The notes beneath the pieces were generated by a model. That model had not been told where the DNA came from and searched no databases. It saw nothing but the letters and a program-made list of their open reading frames with translations. A stretch of DNA of 64,000 nt from Siphonodentalium dalli. Lineage: Eukaryota; Mollusca; Scaphopoda; Gadilida; Siphonodentaliidae. Shown here piece by piece: positions 1 to 11,204 of the stretch (position 1 is its first letter; every line of letters begins with the position of its first letter). The stretch is taken from the NCBI GenBank assembly GCA_032622095.1, contig CP136069.1:156853043-156917042 (forward strand), given 5' to 3'. The position numbers and the translations under genes are program-made.

Positions 1-178
1 GAAGTATCTACAGTTTCAAATTAACATTGTTTTTAGTTAATTTTCCCCTTCTGGGAAGTTTTTATATCCCCGAATTTGCAGAAGATAAAATAGCCCGATG
101 TGTGGGTAGCATCACTTAATTCACCCTCTGGGGACCTCATTCTGCAAATGACAGACACACTATCTACAGGTTTGCTTG
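1..178. mobile_element. Family B MITE, right half
   Basis: This is the right half of the recurrent GAATGAGGTCCCC family: the central AAATTAACATTG block, then the terminal TTCACCCTCTGGGGACC and GCAAATGACAGACACAC. The left half lies outside the window. Confidence 0.75.
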
Positions 179-189
179 ACAGCAGGGTT

Positions 190-325
190 AAAGAGAATGT
201 GTGTGGAACATTGGGAGTATATGAGAATGTGAAACATCGGGGGGAAAAGCAAGATGTGAAACATCGGGGGTATAGGAACATGTGAAACATCAGGGGTATG
301 TGAAACATCGGGTGTATATGAATGA
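190..325. repeat. Degenerate short tandem repeat, motif GTGAAACATCGGGGG
   Basis: About five irregularly spaced copies of GTGAAACATC(G/A)GGGG with TATA-like spacers are present. The ORFs that run through them are low-complexity artefacts. Confidence 0.6.
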
Positions 326-535
326 AGCTTGAGCTGGCTCTTTTCACCAATCGTGATTGCTCTAGCACTTCATGTTTGACGTCACTTAAACGCCCGGTCC
401 ATTGGCCAGCTACTGAAATTATTCTTATTGGTGTGAATTAATAATGTGAGGACCGATAAAACCACACTTGTATTGGGGCTGTAGGCCAATTATTGTGGGG
501 ACAAAATCTTTATCTCTTGCAACATTAATTATAAG

Positions 536-684
536 TTATTGTGGTGGATTGACCGTAACATAGTGTGACATTGATGGCTTGGAGTTTATGTTCAACCGAG
601 TCACAAATTTAAATCGACAAGGTTGAACATAGGCTCAAGGCTGTTAATGTCATACCAGGTCACCGTCAATCCACCACAATAATG
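536..684. repeat. Imperfect inverted repeat (foldback)
   Basis: Arms starting TTATTGTGGTGGATTGAC and ending GTCAATCCACCACAATAA face each other around a ~70 bp loop, with further pairing inside. It is probably a small MITE. The following stretch to about 1160 holds only the next inverted repeat and no gene signal. Confidence 0.65.
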
Positions 685-968
685 TATATGTTCTGCCGAC
701 AGTCCAGGTCATTCAGAGCAATTTGACATTTATTCTGAAAAATTATCAGCAGAAAAGTTGTCTTGGTTTCCCTTATGTTGACGGCTCTAGACGTAAACAT
801 GGGATATGTTGCCCGGCTCTCTGGCCAACGTGACCAGAAACAAGGGAAAAGGTAATAAACTAGGATAATGATGTCTTACATAGTATTTTGACAGCTATGA
901 GCATATGCTATACTACTTTTCAAACAAGCTGATACCTCACTTGTGTCCAAACTCACAGTTGTTAGCTC

Positions 969-1066
969 TAACATTCTGACCAAAGTTGTCAGTCGAAGGA
1001 TTCTCCTAGATGTATAGATGTATTCCACGAACCTCCGATTGCCAACTTTGGTCAGAATGTTACAGA
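969..1066. repeat. Short inverted repeat
   Basis: The arm TAACATTCTGACCAAAGTTG pairs with CAACTTTGGTCAGAATGTTA across about 55 bp. The 20 bp stem is perfect. Confidence 0.65.
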
Positions 1067-1166
1067 AACAAAAATATTTCCGAACAAATAAGGTATCAAC
1101 TTGTTTTTAAAATAAACAAGCATTTACTTGTAACAGGAACAATGGTGTGCAGGAACGAATGACTAT

Positions 1167-1345
1167 ATTAATTGCCACCTACCTTTCTTAGATTATATCG
1201 CCACCTACCTTTCTTACATTATATCGCCACCTACGTTTCTTACATTATATCGCCACCTACCTTTCTTACATTATATCGCCACCTACCTTTCTTACATTAT
1301 ATCGCCACCTACCTTTCTTACATTATATCGCCACCTACCTTTCTT
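1167..1345. repeat. 26 bp minisatellite overlapping a splice donor
   Basis: About seven copies of a 26-28 bp unit are present (plus-strand core CGCCACCTACCTTTCTTA). Read on the minus strand, each unit contains TAAGAAAGGTAGGTGGCGA, which is the end of the C345C exon (AAGAAAG) followed by its donor GTAGGT. The array therefore repeats the exon-intron border into the intron. Confidence 0.8.
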
Positions 1346-1422
1346 AGCGATCTTCACTATCTCTGCTTTGTACTTCTTGAATTGACCAATAATCTCTGTT
1401 TTAACAATCTTTATAATGGCGA
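1339..1422 (-). CDS. C3-like exon 21: first part of the C345C (netrin-like) domain
   Basis: Acceptor ATTACAG and donor AAAG|GTAGGT bound 84 bases, phase 1 to phase 1. Joined to exon 20 it reads VAIIKIVKTEIIGQFKKYKA and then EIVKIAKK. This matches the first beta strands of C345C/netrin-like domains, in which hydrophobic strands alternate with Lys. The rest of the domain should lie to the left, partly outside the window. In 1-1160 I found no convincing next exon. The donor is the start of a minisatellite. Confidence 0.75.
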
Positions 1423-2019
1423 CTGTAATTGAAAGTATTGCTGCTATTAAATGGGCTGTGTAGGGAGATGTCATTGTTTTGGCTGAATTCAACTATTATA
1501 GTTAAAGTCAAGTAGGGCCATGCGAATCGGAAATTCTGCAAACAAATCAGATGCCGACAATGACTCCGAATCGAATCGGGACTAGTACTGGATGGAGAAA
1601 AATCATAGCTGACCATTGAATATTACATATTTCATTATATCTCACTAGTGACGAATAGGCGCATGCTTCCCGCTATACTTGGCATCGTGCCAACAAAATC
1701 ACCATGCAGATTAATAATATTTCGTCAAGCCGCGCATAACACCAACACCAGACATTGCAAAATGATTGCTCTGTTCATTAAAGTTAAATTCTTGTCCAAC
1801 TTATTTGTAATAATGAAAATAGGGACAAAAACAAAGAGGCAAATTGGGGGACTATATTTTTCATCACCAGCAATAGCACGCAATACTGTCATATATGGTT
1901 GTGATGCGTCTCAGTAACGTCACGCATGTATGCATTTTACATGCATTTTTCAGCTTCTTTTAAAGAGTTTGATTTGTTAAAAAAAATAAAGCTCTACTTT
2001 TTTTCATGTGATATAAAAG
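1423..2019. other. Intron sequence, no feature recognised
   Basis: AT-rich intron between exons 20 and 21. No conserved reading frame or clear repeat was seen. Confidence 0.5.
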
Positions 2020-2165
2020 ATCTTCAACTCGTTATGTTGGGATATAAGATTTTATAAAACTCGTTTGATAAATTTGATTCACAACTCGTCTACAACTCGT
2101 GATTCAAATATGACAAACTCGTTTCATAAAATCTTTTATCCCAACATAACTCATTGAAGATCCTC
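2020..2165. repeat. Inverted repeat (foldback)
   Basis: The arms carry AAGATCTTCAACTCGTTATG and TTGGGATATAAGATTTTAT on the left and their complements on the right. Several CAACTCGT repeats lie in the loop. It resembles a small foldback MITE. Confidence 0.7.
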
Positions 2166-2486
2166 TGTATCCTTCAAATAATTGTCCACAAATATGGCAT
2201 AAAATCTGAGACTTCGGGAGGTCGATATCATCGATGCGACGATGATTGTTGTTAATGATGGTAACGAGAGATTGCACGACGACCAATTTGGGTTGGCCTC
2301 TTCCAATTACGACAACTGTACAAGAAACATTCTACTGTGCATCATTTTTACTCCCCAACCAGTTTTCGCTTTATCGGTTTTATCTACAAAATTGGTCATG
2401 TCATAAAATCAAACTATATATGCCCTGCGTTCATTATAATTGAGTGGGAGAATTTAATCATTGAATAAAGGGTTAAAATGTAACAC

Positions 2487-2612
2487 CTGTAGATCCTTCG
2501 TTTGTGCAGACTTTCCTTCTGATCCATCGATGAAAGGATTTTCTGACGGACATCAATTCCTTTCCTCGGAACATTTGTTTCATTGCATCGTCTAAGCAAT
2601 ACCCACATTTCT
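2487..2612 (-). CDS. C3-like exon 20: Cys-containing linker into C345C
   Basis: Acceptor CATTCCAG and donor ACAG|GTGTTA bound 126 bases, phase 1 to phase 1. The translation contains KCGYCLDDAM, then FRGKELMSVRKSFHRW, then KVCTNEGST. In C3 the same place holds a C.C....C motif followed by a basic helix and the Cys that begins C345C. The frame overlapping it in the other register is only a shadow. Homology is modest, so the call rests on position, cysteines and phase. Confidence 0.78.
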
Positions 2613-2745
2613 CTGGAATGATCATAAATACATATTCATAGAACTCATGTCATTGCAATTAAAGGGCGTAATCAATTTCTGGTATTGCATCTAGCAACTT
2701 AGGATAATCCTAACCGCGATGCTTCCTCACTCTGAATTTGATATA

Positions 2746-2945
2746 CAGTAATGCCCTAAATAATTGATTCCTTAACCACAGCAGAATTATGGGAAATATC
2801 GGAAATATGGCTTGTTGCCATTCATCGGAAAGCTCTCAGTGAGAGCTTTCCGATGAATGGCAACAAGCCATATTTCCGACTAAATCCTGAAAAATTACCC
2901 ATAATTCTGCTGTGGTTAAGAAGTCGATTATTTAGGGCATTACTC
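2746..2945. mobile_element. Family A foldback MITE
   Basis: Near-perfect ~95 bp inverted arms from CAGTAATGCCCTAAATAAT to ATTTAGGGCATTACTC, with TA on the left, suggest a TA target duplication. The loop is only a few bases. Confidence 0.85.
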
Positions 2946-3085
2946 TATTACATACTTTTTCGTAGAATTACTGTTTTTGCTGTGTCGTATTTACAATTCT
3001 GTATGCCACGCATATTGCATACTCATCCCGTTGACATCACATGACGTGAATGACATTCACCTCAACCATGAAACCGGAACTAACT

Positions 3086-4115
3086 AGAGGTGTGACTGTC
3101 CCAATGGGACAAAGGATACCCCCCGTGTTTTTAAAATACTAAGATGTTTCACATGTCTGTAAACATTTAGTTAAAATAATAAAATAACAGTTCCCATTGC
3201 AGGTGCACAACCCTAACCCTAATCTTAAAAACCTATTGACCGACAAATGTAGGAATAAAAGCTCGGACAAAATTATGCATGCATCGAAAACGGGGACTAA
3301 CTCCACAAAAAAAAAGTCGGACAGACGTCATAATCGCAGGTGCACAGGTTCTCATGGTACTAAATATCAGTGCCAAGATTAAAAAACATTGACCTAAAAA
3401 TGTAGGAATAAAAGCTCGGACAAAATTATGCATGTTGCAAAAATAATTTCTAAGTCGAAAAAGGGGGATAACTCCACCAAAAAATGTCCGACAGATGTCA
3501 TAATCGCAGGTGCACAGGTTCCCATGGCACTAAAAATCTGTGCCAAGTTTTAAAAAATTGACCTAAAAATGTAGGAATAAAAGCTCGGACAAAATTATAC
3601 ATGTTGTGACCAAATTAAAACTTGAACTTTGTCTTCTGAAATTTGAACCATGTACCAAATATCAAGAGATTCAGTTGAATTAAAAAAAATCAGATAACTA
3701 AAAGTAAAGTTATCATTCTGGAAACCAAAATAATCGACATATTTTAAGTTGACAAGGACTATAACTCACTCAAAAATGGGCAGACCAAACCCAAATTCGA
3801 ACTGTTACCTGTACCTGGACCAAACCCATAATCGGACGTGACCTGTATTTGGTGCTGATAACCTGACGTACCAAATTTGGTTCAGATCCGATCAAACAAA
3901 CTAAATTTATCATCCAGAAACCTCAAAATGACAAAATTCTAATTCGAAAATGGGCCATAATTCTGGCGACCTGTGTTCTCAGCTGATAAACTCATATACC
4001 AAATTTGGGTGTGATCCGATCGCCCAAAATAAAGTTCTCATCAGGAAACTTTCCACACGGACGGACAGACACCGGCTATTCTAATAGTCCCTCAAAGAAA
4101 ACAATTGGGGGTCAA
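3086..4115. repeat. Element with ~165 bp tandem units (CTCGGACAAAATTATGCAT family)
   Basis: It opens with CTAGAGGTGTGACTGTCCCA and contains three or more units with TGTAGGAATAAAAGCTCGGA, GGGGATAACTCCAC and GGTGCACAGGTT. Diverged units follow, and it closes with GGACGGACAGACACCGG and a run ending CAATTGGGGG. A second member begins at 32404 with the same CTAGAGGTGGGCTGTCCCA. Its role is unknown; it is probably a nonautonomous transposon with an expanded core. Confidence 0.6.
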
Positions 4116-4296
4116 AAATAAGAACAAATTTGTTCTATCTTGCATTTGCATCTTTCGACGTCTGCAAGCTTTTACTAAGCTGTATGTGTTCTAATTTGGC
4201 AGATTCAAGCAGATCGCAACTGCCACATGACATGTGACAGTGTTTTAAGTCTTGTCTAATCACATCTGTTTGGGGCTCCATAAAGGTGGCACTTAC

Positions 4297-4386
4297 TTTC
4301 TATGCATTGTCTCATTTCTCGGCTGTTCTTCACCTGTATCTTCTCTATCCCGTCGAGGTGATGATAGTATCGTCGACATCTGTTTT
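4297..4386 (-). CDS. C3-like exon 19: end of MG8 and start of C-terminal tail
   Basis: Acceptor TATTGTGCAG and donor GAAA|GTAAGT bound 90 bases, phase 1 to phase 1. It reads NRCRRYYHHLDGIEKIQVKN and then SREMRQCIE. C3 has a comparable C-x-R-FY motif after the MG8 YY motif, and the exon before it ends in FFVYYNNT. Only one of three frames fits both the phase and the motif; a second open frame (KQMSTILSS) does not fit the neighbours. Confidence 0.8.
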
Positions 4387-4663
4387 CTGCACAATAAATA
4401 GACTAACTATAAACTAAGAATTCCATGTCACCAGAAACCAATAGCATCAGTTGACATGTACACTCATTGATACACACATTAAACCTTTATAGCAAGATGT
4501 TTTAGGCCAATATAAATAAATATATAAAAAATTGGAGGAACAAGTGGAACAAGATATACCACCGAAATGGTCACGACAGAAGGTACATGCAACAATATCA
4601 CATCTGTTTATTATATCAACATATCCCATGGATACATGCACCGGTAAAATACACACGCTTGAA

Positions 4664-5072
4664 GCATATCATCATTAGTATGTATAATTTACAAGCTTGA
4701 TGCATATCGCCATTAGTATCTATAATTTACAAGCTTGATGCATATCGCCATTAGTATCTATAATTTACAAGCTTTATGCATATCGCCATTAGTATCTATA
4801 ATTTACAAGCTTGATGCATATCGCCATTAGTATCTATAATTTACAAGCTTTATGCATATCGCCATTAGTATCTATAATTTACAAGTTTGATGCATATCGC
4901 CATTAGTATCTATAATTTACAAGCTTGATGCATATCGCCATTAGTATCTATAATTTACAAGCTTGATGCATATCGCCATTAGTATCTATAATTTACAAGC
5001 TTGATGCATATCGCCATTAGTATCTATAATTTACAAGCTTGATGCATATCGTCATTAGTATCTATAATTTAC
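4664..5072. repeat. 38 bp minisatellite, ~11 copies
   Basis: The unit contains GCTTGATGCATATCGCCATT and AGTATCTATAATTTACAA. The copies are nearly identical, differing by single bases (AAGCTT versus AAGTTT), which indicates recent amplification. There are no variable spacers. Confidence 0.92.
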
Positions 5073-5199
5073 GTAATTGTAATCTGATGATGCAGCTAGG
5101 AAACTTCACTTCTCTCTTTGCTTCACATCAGGATTAATTTATTGTTTGTCAACATTCGCAAGAACCATTATTGCTCAAAACATTTGTTAACATGATCAA

Positions 5200-5480
5200 T
5201 ATTTTCAATAACAAAGAGCAATGCTGGTGCAGCATTAAAGATCCTGTACCAGTGCATTCTCTTATATATGTGAGTCTCCTACAGGGAGCCTCTCATATAT
5301 AAGAGAATGCACTGGCTTACAAGATCAAGGTAAATATTGTTAGGCCACTGTATTTTCTTATATATGCGAGAGGCTCCCTATGGGAAAATCCCATATATAA
5401 GAGAATACATTGGCCTAAGAGAATGCATTAGCACAGGATTTTCGCAAAATTTCAGGAAACGCCCGTCATGAAAGGTTTAA
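5200..5480. mobile_element. Family C element (paired TATATAAG hairpins)
   Basis: Two hairpins share arms of the type GCATTCTCTTATATATG and CATATATAAGAGAATGCA, separated by AAGATCAAGGTAAATATTG. The right end is GTCATGAAAGGTTTAA. The left end is worn. Confidence 0.75.
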
Positions 5481-6875
5481 ACAAAATTTGGTCAAGAAAG
5501 AGATGTGAACAAACAACTACTTGTGATATAGAAAGGCTTGCTTCAAGCCCATGGAGATGCCATCGCAATTGATGTGTGTGTTAAGATTTTCTGGGATTTT
5601 TGTGTTGTCGTTAAGCATTTAATTTATTGTCGTTGAATTACATCATACTTTGGGGCTCGTGTTTGTTTGTATTTTGTGCCAGTCATGCGGGGTCATAATC
5701 AATCATTTCAGGCAACAGTTAATTTGAAGCGACACAATATTTACTCGAACATCCTTGACAGGTTAGATGAGTTTCCGTCTGTGTGTCTGTCTGTCTGTCA
5801 CTCTCTTTAATCATAAATGATGGAGACTTCAGAGTCAACATGCACACACTAGTCCAATTAGGTCACATTCCTATTGTTGCATTTGCTGCATTCATTGCGA
5901 TGCCTGCAACACGAGCTATGTGAATGCATAAAAGATATTACTTTTGTTCTAAATCAGCATCAGATGTAGCAATCGTGAATGATGCACTGCACTCAATGCC
6001 GTCTGCAAAGGCCTTAGATGATGGAGAAATGACTGACTTGGTCCAGCATACTTGGACTGAATTGGGCATTGTCGCATGGTATCGTGCATAATGACACCCA
6101 GGATCTCCCCAAATGTGCAAAATGTAATCCAGTATCGAAAACGCGATTTTAGATTAGTCGTCTGCTAATTATTCAGTGTGTCTGCTTTAGGGTCCCTTTC
6201 CCCCGCGGAGAATTTTCCCATCCGTACATGATACATCACTTTCATATATAATGTGAACTACCGGTAGACATCGCAAATGCACAGAGTTAAATCAAAGTAC
6301 AAATGTACTTGTAATCTAATCCTGATTACATTGTCGGCATTGTGTTCTGTCAAAGACATCAATTGTATTACCTTTGACGTCGCTCGATTTCTTTGATCTT
6401 GATTCGTGTGTTTAGGGACGTTGACAAATGCAGCATGTGCATCTCGCTTCGACAATATGAACACAAGTGAACGATCAAGGCCGAAATACGTATTCAAGAT
6501 CAGTGTGTTGTCGTGTGGAGGAATGCAGAAAGCACGTGAAATCGTCAGAAGTCGACACTGATTGCCAACGTTTATATGTCAGTTCGTTGGGCACATCGCT
6601 TGAGCAATGAAATATGCAGAGTAGAACTTACTAGAAGCCATCTACATATATACTGTAGTTGTAGGTGTATCTTCCTCGTCAACAATTGTGTTTTTCCCCT
6701 AGCCACAAGAAGAGTGGCCACAACATTTAATCCCTAGCGGAAACCCTGAATTATTATTATATTAACTATTTGTTTGTTATCGGAAATTGAATTTCAACGG
6801 AATTAGAATGGGCATTCCCGCCCACATTGAATTTGACTGGCATCGCAGTTCCATATCCTCTGAGATGCTGTGAGA
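5481..6875. other. Intron 18 sequence, no confirmed gene
   Basis: A GTCTGT-rich stretch lies near 5775. A frame at about 6372-6510 (minus) containing NTYFGLDRSLVF ends at a good donor, but the exons on either side are already phase-compatible without it. I see nothing else supported here. Confidence 0.4.
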
Positions 6876-6972
6876 TTTTTTGCACATTTGGGAGATCCAG
6901 TGTGTCTTTTTGCATGTTTGGGAGATCTTGTGTGTCTTTTTGCACATTTGGGAGATCCTGTGTGTCTTTTTC
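6876..6972. repeat. 30 bp tandem repeat, 3 copies
   Basis: There are three copies of TTTTTGCA(C/T)(A/G)TTTGGGAGA followed by TC(C/T)(A/T)GTGTGTC. All three minus-strand frames stay open through it because the period is a multiple of three. An inverted single copy lies near 6095. Confidence 0.8.
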
Positions 6973-7041
6973 CACGAGCCCATTTGACAATGACCAACTC
7001 AGCCATACTTGGCTGTAAAGAAAACCTTGGTCTAAACTCAC

Positions 7042-7150
7042 CAGTGTTGTTGTAATAAACGAAGAACTCAACAACTGCTGGCTGTAGGTTGTTAACAATC
7101 ACATCTTGTTTTATTTTTAGCTTGAAACATGATTGCTGGGAAGGTTTTAA
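7042..7150 (-). CDS. C3-like exon 18: MG8 C-terminal half
   Basis: Acceptor TTCTTTTCTAG and donor ACTG|GTGAGT bound 109 bases, phase 0 to phase 1. It reads LKPSQQSCFKLKIKQDVIV and NNLQPAVVEFFVYYNNT. This is the classic MG8 ending of the A2M/complement superfamily: C-F-x-(F/L), then V-x-(N/D)-L-x-P-A-x-V, then YY. It is one of the strongest single-exon matches in the window. Confidence 0.92.
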
Positions 7151-7263
7151 CTAGAAAAGAATAAATATTCACAAATGGTATACAGATCTGAAATATTTGA
7201 CAATGTAAAAATAATAATACAAGAATATAGTTTGTTTCTGAGGGACTGACAACAGGTTTTTGG

Positions 7264-7672
7264 TAGAGCTGGGACGGTTATGCGGTTAACCGGTTAACCA
7301 CGAACTATGGCCGTGACCGGTCACGGATTTGCCGTGGTCGGTTAACCGTAACATCACTATTATAGTGTATGATCACTGTGATGGTCAGCTATAACTGGCT
7401 ATAAGAGGGTTAATCTGTCTCCGTCAATTAAAATGAATCCGAGATTGACGGAACAACATCAAATGCGGTGTGTCGGCTCTTTGAAGTCTACATTTAACAG
7501 CCTGCCGACGTCAAAACGAAACATCAAAGGGTCAGCACATGTGTGATCTTACAACATTGTCACATCGCATGACTCGTATTCAGTGCCACACCGGCATCGA
7601 TGGCATGTCGTTTTCACTTTGATATGAAGCCGACGGAGTTGTCTGCTTGGGACTCCCGGCCCTTCAATCCAT

Positions 7673-7713
<41 letters not shown>

Positions 7714-8224
7714 ACAACATCACATACCAACGTATATGTAAGTATTTCATTAAGAATAAATAATAATTGTTCGCCCACCCAGCTACCGGAAATTGCGGAA
7801 TAATCAATAAAATATTCCGGAATGTATATTAAACCTTTCTAGTCGTCACTTCCGTGTCGGTGTGTTCAGCTTCCCGCCCGATCACATATCCCGATGGCGA
7901 TGGAGTAATTTTACAAGGACAATAAATGAACACAACACAGCCTCACAGGGGAATGACATTGTATATTTATTTTATTCAGTAATAAATTGAAGATGTGTAC
8001 TTAATTAGATATGTGATTATGTGTGTCATGGGTGACAACTTCTTTGTATAATGGGCAGGAGCCGTTCTCAAACTTACCATGTCAGTGAGCATCACAATCA
8101 TCGCCGTTCTGCATACTGGGCTTACCCACCCATAATAGTACCTATAATATGTGGTTAACCGGTTAATCGCGGTTTTTTGCCGTTCATAACCGGTCACGAA
8201 AAACCCATAACCGTCCCAGCTCTA
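7264..8224. mobile_element. hAT-like nonautonomous transposon with 8 bp target duplication
   Basis: Terminal repeats TAGAGCTGGGACGGTTA and TAACCGTCCCAGCTCTA are perfect. They are flanked by the identical 8-mer GTTTTTGG on both sides (7256-7263 and 8225-8232). Sub-terminal GGTTAACCGGTTAA repeats occur at both ends. A homopolymer C run sits at about 7674-7711. There is no transposase frame. The terminal pattern and 8 bp duplication are those of hAT. Confidence 0.9.
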
Positions 8225-8518
8225 GTTTTTGGTATGTTTTGATGTGATGGTAGGGGCATAATGACAAAATTTGCCATGCACATTAGGCAGTGAAACAGCA
8301 ACATTAGTCATTAACATTTAATACTTCTTTGTTATTAGCATGCACATACAAAAGCCAACTGTGCATAGTTTGATACAAATAGCATAGTGTCCAATTATAA
8401 TCCTAAATTTATTCTAAAATGGCTTCAGCACACTATGACATCACCATGATATTACATATGCACACTTAAGTCTTGCTGTTAATAAAATTGATTACCTCCC
8501 ACATGTACTCAACATCTA

Positions 8519-9351
8519 TCCCACATATATAAAAGCCAAGTGTTTGTCTGTGTGTGTGTATCTGTCTGTTTGTAACTTTGTCCTGGTTTTGGCGCATCTA
8601 AAAATGTATCACCCTCATGTCCGATGGCACCAAAATTTTAATCATGTCCTGCGTCACATCTTAAAGGTACCAGGCGATATCTTCCCTGATATAATGCATT
8701 TCTCCGAAAGCAAATGTGCTTTCAGCGGCACTCGTCATTATGAAACACCAAAGCCAAATTCCGGACAAACTCTGCACACCGTTTGCCTGCTTTCTTCATA
8801 TCGTTATCAGCAATGATGATATTTTCCTGCAATCATGTTTGCCAACGTCATTTTTGATGACTTAAAGGGGCATATATGAGCAATACAAAGCGTTCCTTAT
8901 AAGCTAAAACATATGTAGCAAAATTGGTACACATATGTTCACATGATCAGGGGAGTGTCATGGGATAGGTGCCTTTGACCTCAGATGACTACTTAAATGG
9001 GAACTAATAAATTGCATGATAAATAAAGAGCATTTATCATCAGCGCTCATAAGATATGTTTGAAAATTGGTACACAGAGGTAACAAGACATGGGGAATGT
9101 CACGGGATAGGTGCCATTGACCTCAAATGACTTAAAGTGGCACTAATAATTAGCAATAAAGAGTATTATTATCAGCTTAAAAGATAGATGATAACTTTAC
9201 CCGGAGTGTCATGCAATAGGAGCTGTTTACCTCAGGTGACTAATAATTATTTTAAATGATTTGAAGGGGCACTAATAATTAACTTTTTCTTCACACGATT
9301 TTCCTGCATGTCATGTTTGTCACCCGTCATTTTTGATGGGCAATCCCCTAG
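8519..9351 (+). mobile_element. Helitron-like nonautonomous element
   Basis: It starts TC in a TATA-rich site, followed by a TTTGTCTGTGTG microsatellite-like run. About three diverged ~150 bp internal units share GACTTAAAGGGGCA, GGGATAGGTGCC and TTGACCTCA. It ends in a short hairpin (CCCGTCA...TGATGGG, 9323-9340) followed seven bases later by CTAG, with T next. Hairpin plus CTAG-T is the Helitron 3' signature. It has no Rep/helicase. Confidence 0.7.
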
Positions 9352-9436
9352 TATATATACTTTAATACATGGTATTAGTGTCATTTATTAATATTATTTA
9401 TAATGTAATGCATGGTTATGATACAAAAACACTTAC

Positions 9437-9508
9437 ATTATTCAAGTAGAATATATATTGATCATTCAAATCTTCATATCGGCTAATAAATTTGTAATCC
9501 TCTGTGAT
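9437..9508 (-). CDS. C3-like exon 17: MG8 middle
   Basis: Acceptor CATTTCAG and donor AAT|GTAAGT bound exactly 24 codons, phase 0 to 0. They read ITEDYKFISRYED and LNDQYIFYLNN. C3 has a matching short segment (ISKYE-like, then a hydrophobic strand ending in a YLD-like motif) between the SGF/TGF segment and the CF segment of MG8. Confidence 0.85.
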
Positions 9509-10079
9509 CTGAAATGTAAAAATTTTCAATAAAAAAAATCCAAATTTCATCGCATCACAATTATTCTATATCTGGAAAAAAAATTATTAACTTTCATGCT
9601 TCGGGGGTAAAACAAATTTGAATCAAGTCGAGGAACCCACCCATCAAAGCTCAGAGTATCAGATATCAAATTTTTAAATATGCTATTTCTCGGGATGTGT
9701 ACCGGTACTTGTGGCCTGGAAAAAAATTGTCAAGGCGACGGTCTTGGACAAAATTGCGGTTTAAGATGGATAACTCTAAAATGAAGTGGTAATATGCCAT
9801 AGTTGACAGTAGTTAGCATTATTTTGCTGTAATTAATCGATTCTGATAACTAAAGCTTATTTTGAAGAAATGTTGTTGTTGTTGTAACTTGATGATATGG
9901 GGTCCGTCTGATTGGATTGAGTAACTTTAACCTTAATGGATAATTAAGTGCTAACCAGTTTTATGTATTCGGTGAATTGACAACTAATGATTAAGTTATT
10001 TTTAAATAACCTTTCCAAAGATATATATATGACAATAATTCTGACCAGTTTTGGCCATTAAAACTGGCCCACCACTTTA
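9509..10079. other. Intron 16 sequence, nothing recognised
   Basis: AT-rich sequence with short GTTGTTGTTGTTG and TATATATATG runs. No exon or repeat family was identified. Confidence 0.5.
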
Positions 10080-10565
10080 TCCCTTTGAGTGCCAGGTCCG
10101 ATTTTTGTATCAACCCATATACCCTGTGCCAATGCATTCTCTTATATATGCGAGTCGACCATAGGTCACCTCACATATATAAGAGAATGCATTGGCCTAA
10201 CAATATTTCATCATTTGTTATTATTTTTTTACAATTGTTTTCAATTTTAATAATTTTTTCTTATATTCCTTAACAGACTTATTTTGTAGGTTTAGTGCCA
10301 GGGAATCTTATGTTTTTCATGGGGCATCAAAATTATTACTATGAATACTTGGTGATAGTTTTGAGTTATAACATGCCCCTAAGGTTTTATCCAGTTTGTT
10401 TTTAAATTAGCTATAGCATGCTTAAGCATACCCAAAACAATTCAACCAAAAAACAAAAAAATATAAAAAAGATTATTTTTTTTATTATTTTTAATTTTTT
10501 TTAGGGCCGATTTTACAGACCGTAAATTAGGGCCGATGAGATCGGCCCCTGGCACTGAAAGGGTT
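10080..10565. mobile_element. Family C variant with CCCTTTGAGTGCCAGG ends
   Basis: The inverted ends are CCCTTTGAGTGCCAGG and CCTGGCACTGAAAGGG, followed by TTAA on the right. Inside is one TATATAAG hairpin (10114-10197). A second half, rich in TTTTTATT, replaces the usual second hairpin. Confidence 0.75.
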
Positions 10566-10648
10566 AACCGAGGCTCTTCATCTCTAGCTAAGAGATAGGG
10601 AGTAGTTTGCGGAATGAGACCATTTCTCCCATGTCACCTCCTAACCAA

Positions 10649-11067
10649 GCCTGAATTTAGTGTCTTACATTTGCAGAATGAGGTCTCCATAGGGTGAATT
10701 TAACTAGCGCCACCAAATTCAATCCTCTGGGGACCTCATTCTGATTAGGCCTCATCTTCTGGGAAGTATCTATAGTATCAAATTAACATTTTTTCTTGTT
10801 ACTTTTTCCCTTCTGTTTTAACCCCTAATTTGTAGAATATAAAATGCATAATCGAGGTGACTAATGGGTGAACATCACCAACTTCAACTGGTGAACTTCA
10901 ATCTGATACTAGGTCTCCCACAGCAGTTGAAACCTAAGCAGAATGAGGTCCACAGAGGGGAAATTTGGTGATGCTAGCCTGCTGTGTGGGGCAGCATTAC
11001 TAAATTCACCCTCTGGGAACCTCATTCTGCAAATGTCAGACACATTATATTCAGGCTTGGTCACCTC
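10649..11067. mobile_element. Family B MITE, full length
   Basis: Long inverted arms begin AAGCCTGAATTTAGTGTC and end TCAGGCTTG. The inner arms are GCAGAATGAGGT and ACCTCATTCTGC, around the AATTAACATTTT central block. Confidence 0.85.
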
Positions 11068-11078
11068 ATAACCGGATG

Positions 11079-11204
11079 CCTGCCTCAATAAATAATATTA
11101 TACCTTATCTAATCCCCCAGCCTGCCTCGATAAATAATATTATACGTTATCTAATCCCCCAGCCTGCCTCGATAAATAATATTATACCTTATCTAATCCC
11201 CCAT
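11079..11204. repeat. 42 bp minisatellite overlapping a splice donor, 3 copies
   Basis: The unit starts CCTGCCTCGATAAATAATAT. On the minus strand each copy contains GGGGGATTAGATAA(G/C)GTATA, which is the last bases of exon 16 plus its donor. The middle copy has C in place of the last exonic G. Confidence 0.85.

Noticed and set aside
4664-5072. CRISPR-like regular array
   Set aside because: Units abut directly with no unique spacers, and the sequence is eukaryotic. It is a minisatellite.
6372-6510. Minus-strand frame NTYFGLDRSLVF...RDAHAAFV ending at a donor
   Set aside because: Weak resemblance to farnesoic-acid-methyltransferase-like domains, but no acceptor in frame. Exons 18 and 19 join without it.
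6766-7102. Long overlapping minus-strand ORFs with KDTQDLPN repeats
   Set aside because: They run through a 30 bp tandem repeat (a multiple of three). Only the segment up to the donor at 7042 is real exon 18.
7674-7711. Long C and G homopolymers (also near 15510, 16180, 18883, 30350, 32440, 59336)
   Set aside because: Probably simple-sequence tracts inside nonautonomous elements, possibly with miscalled length. No function inferred.
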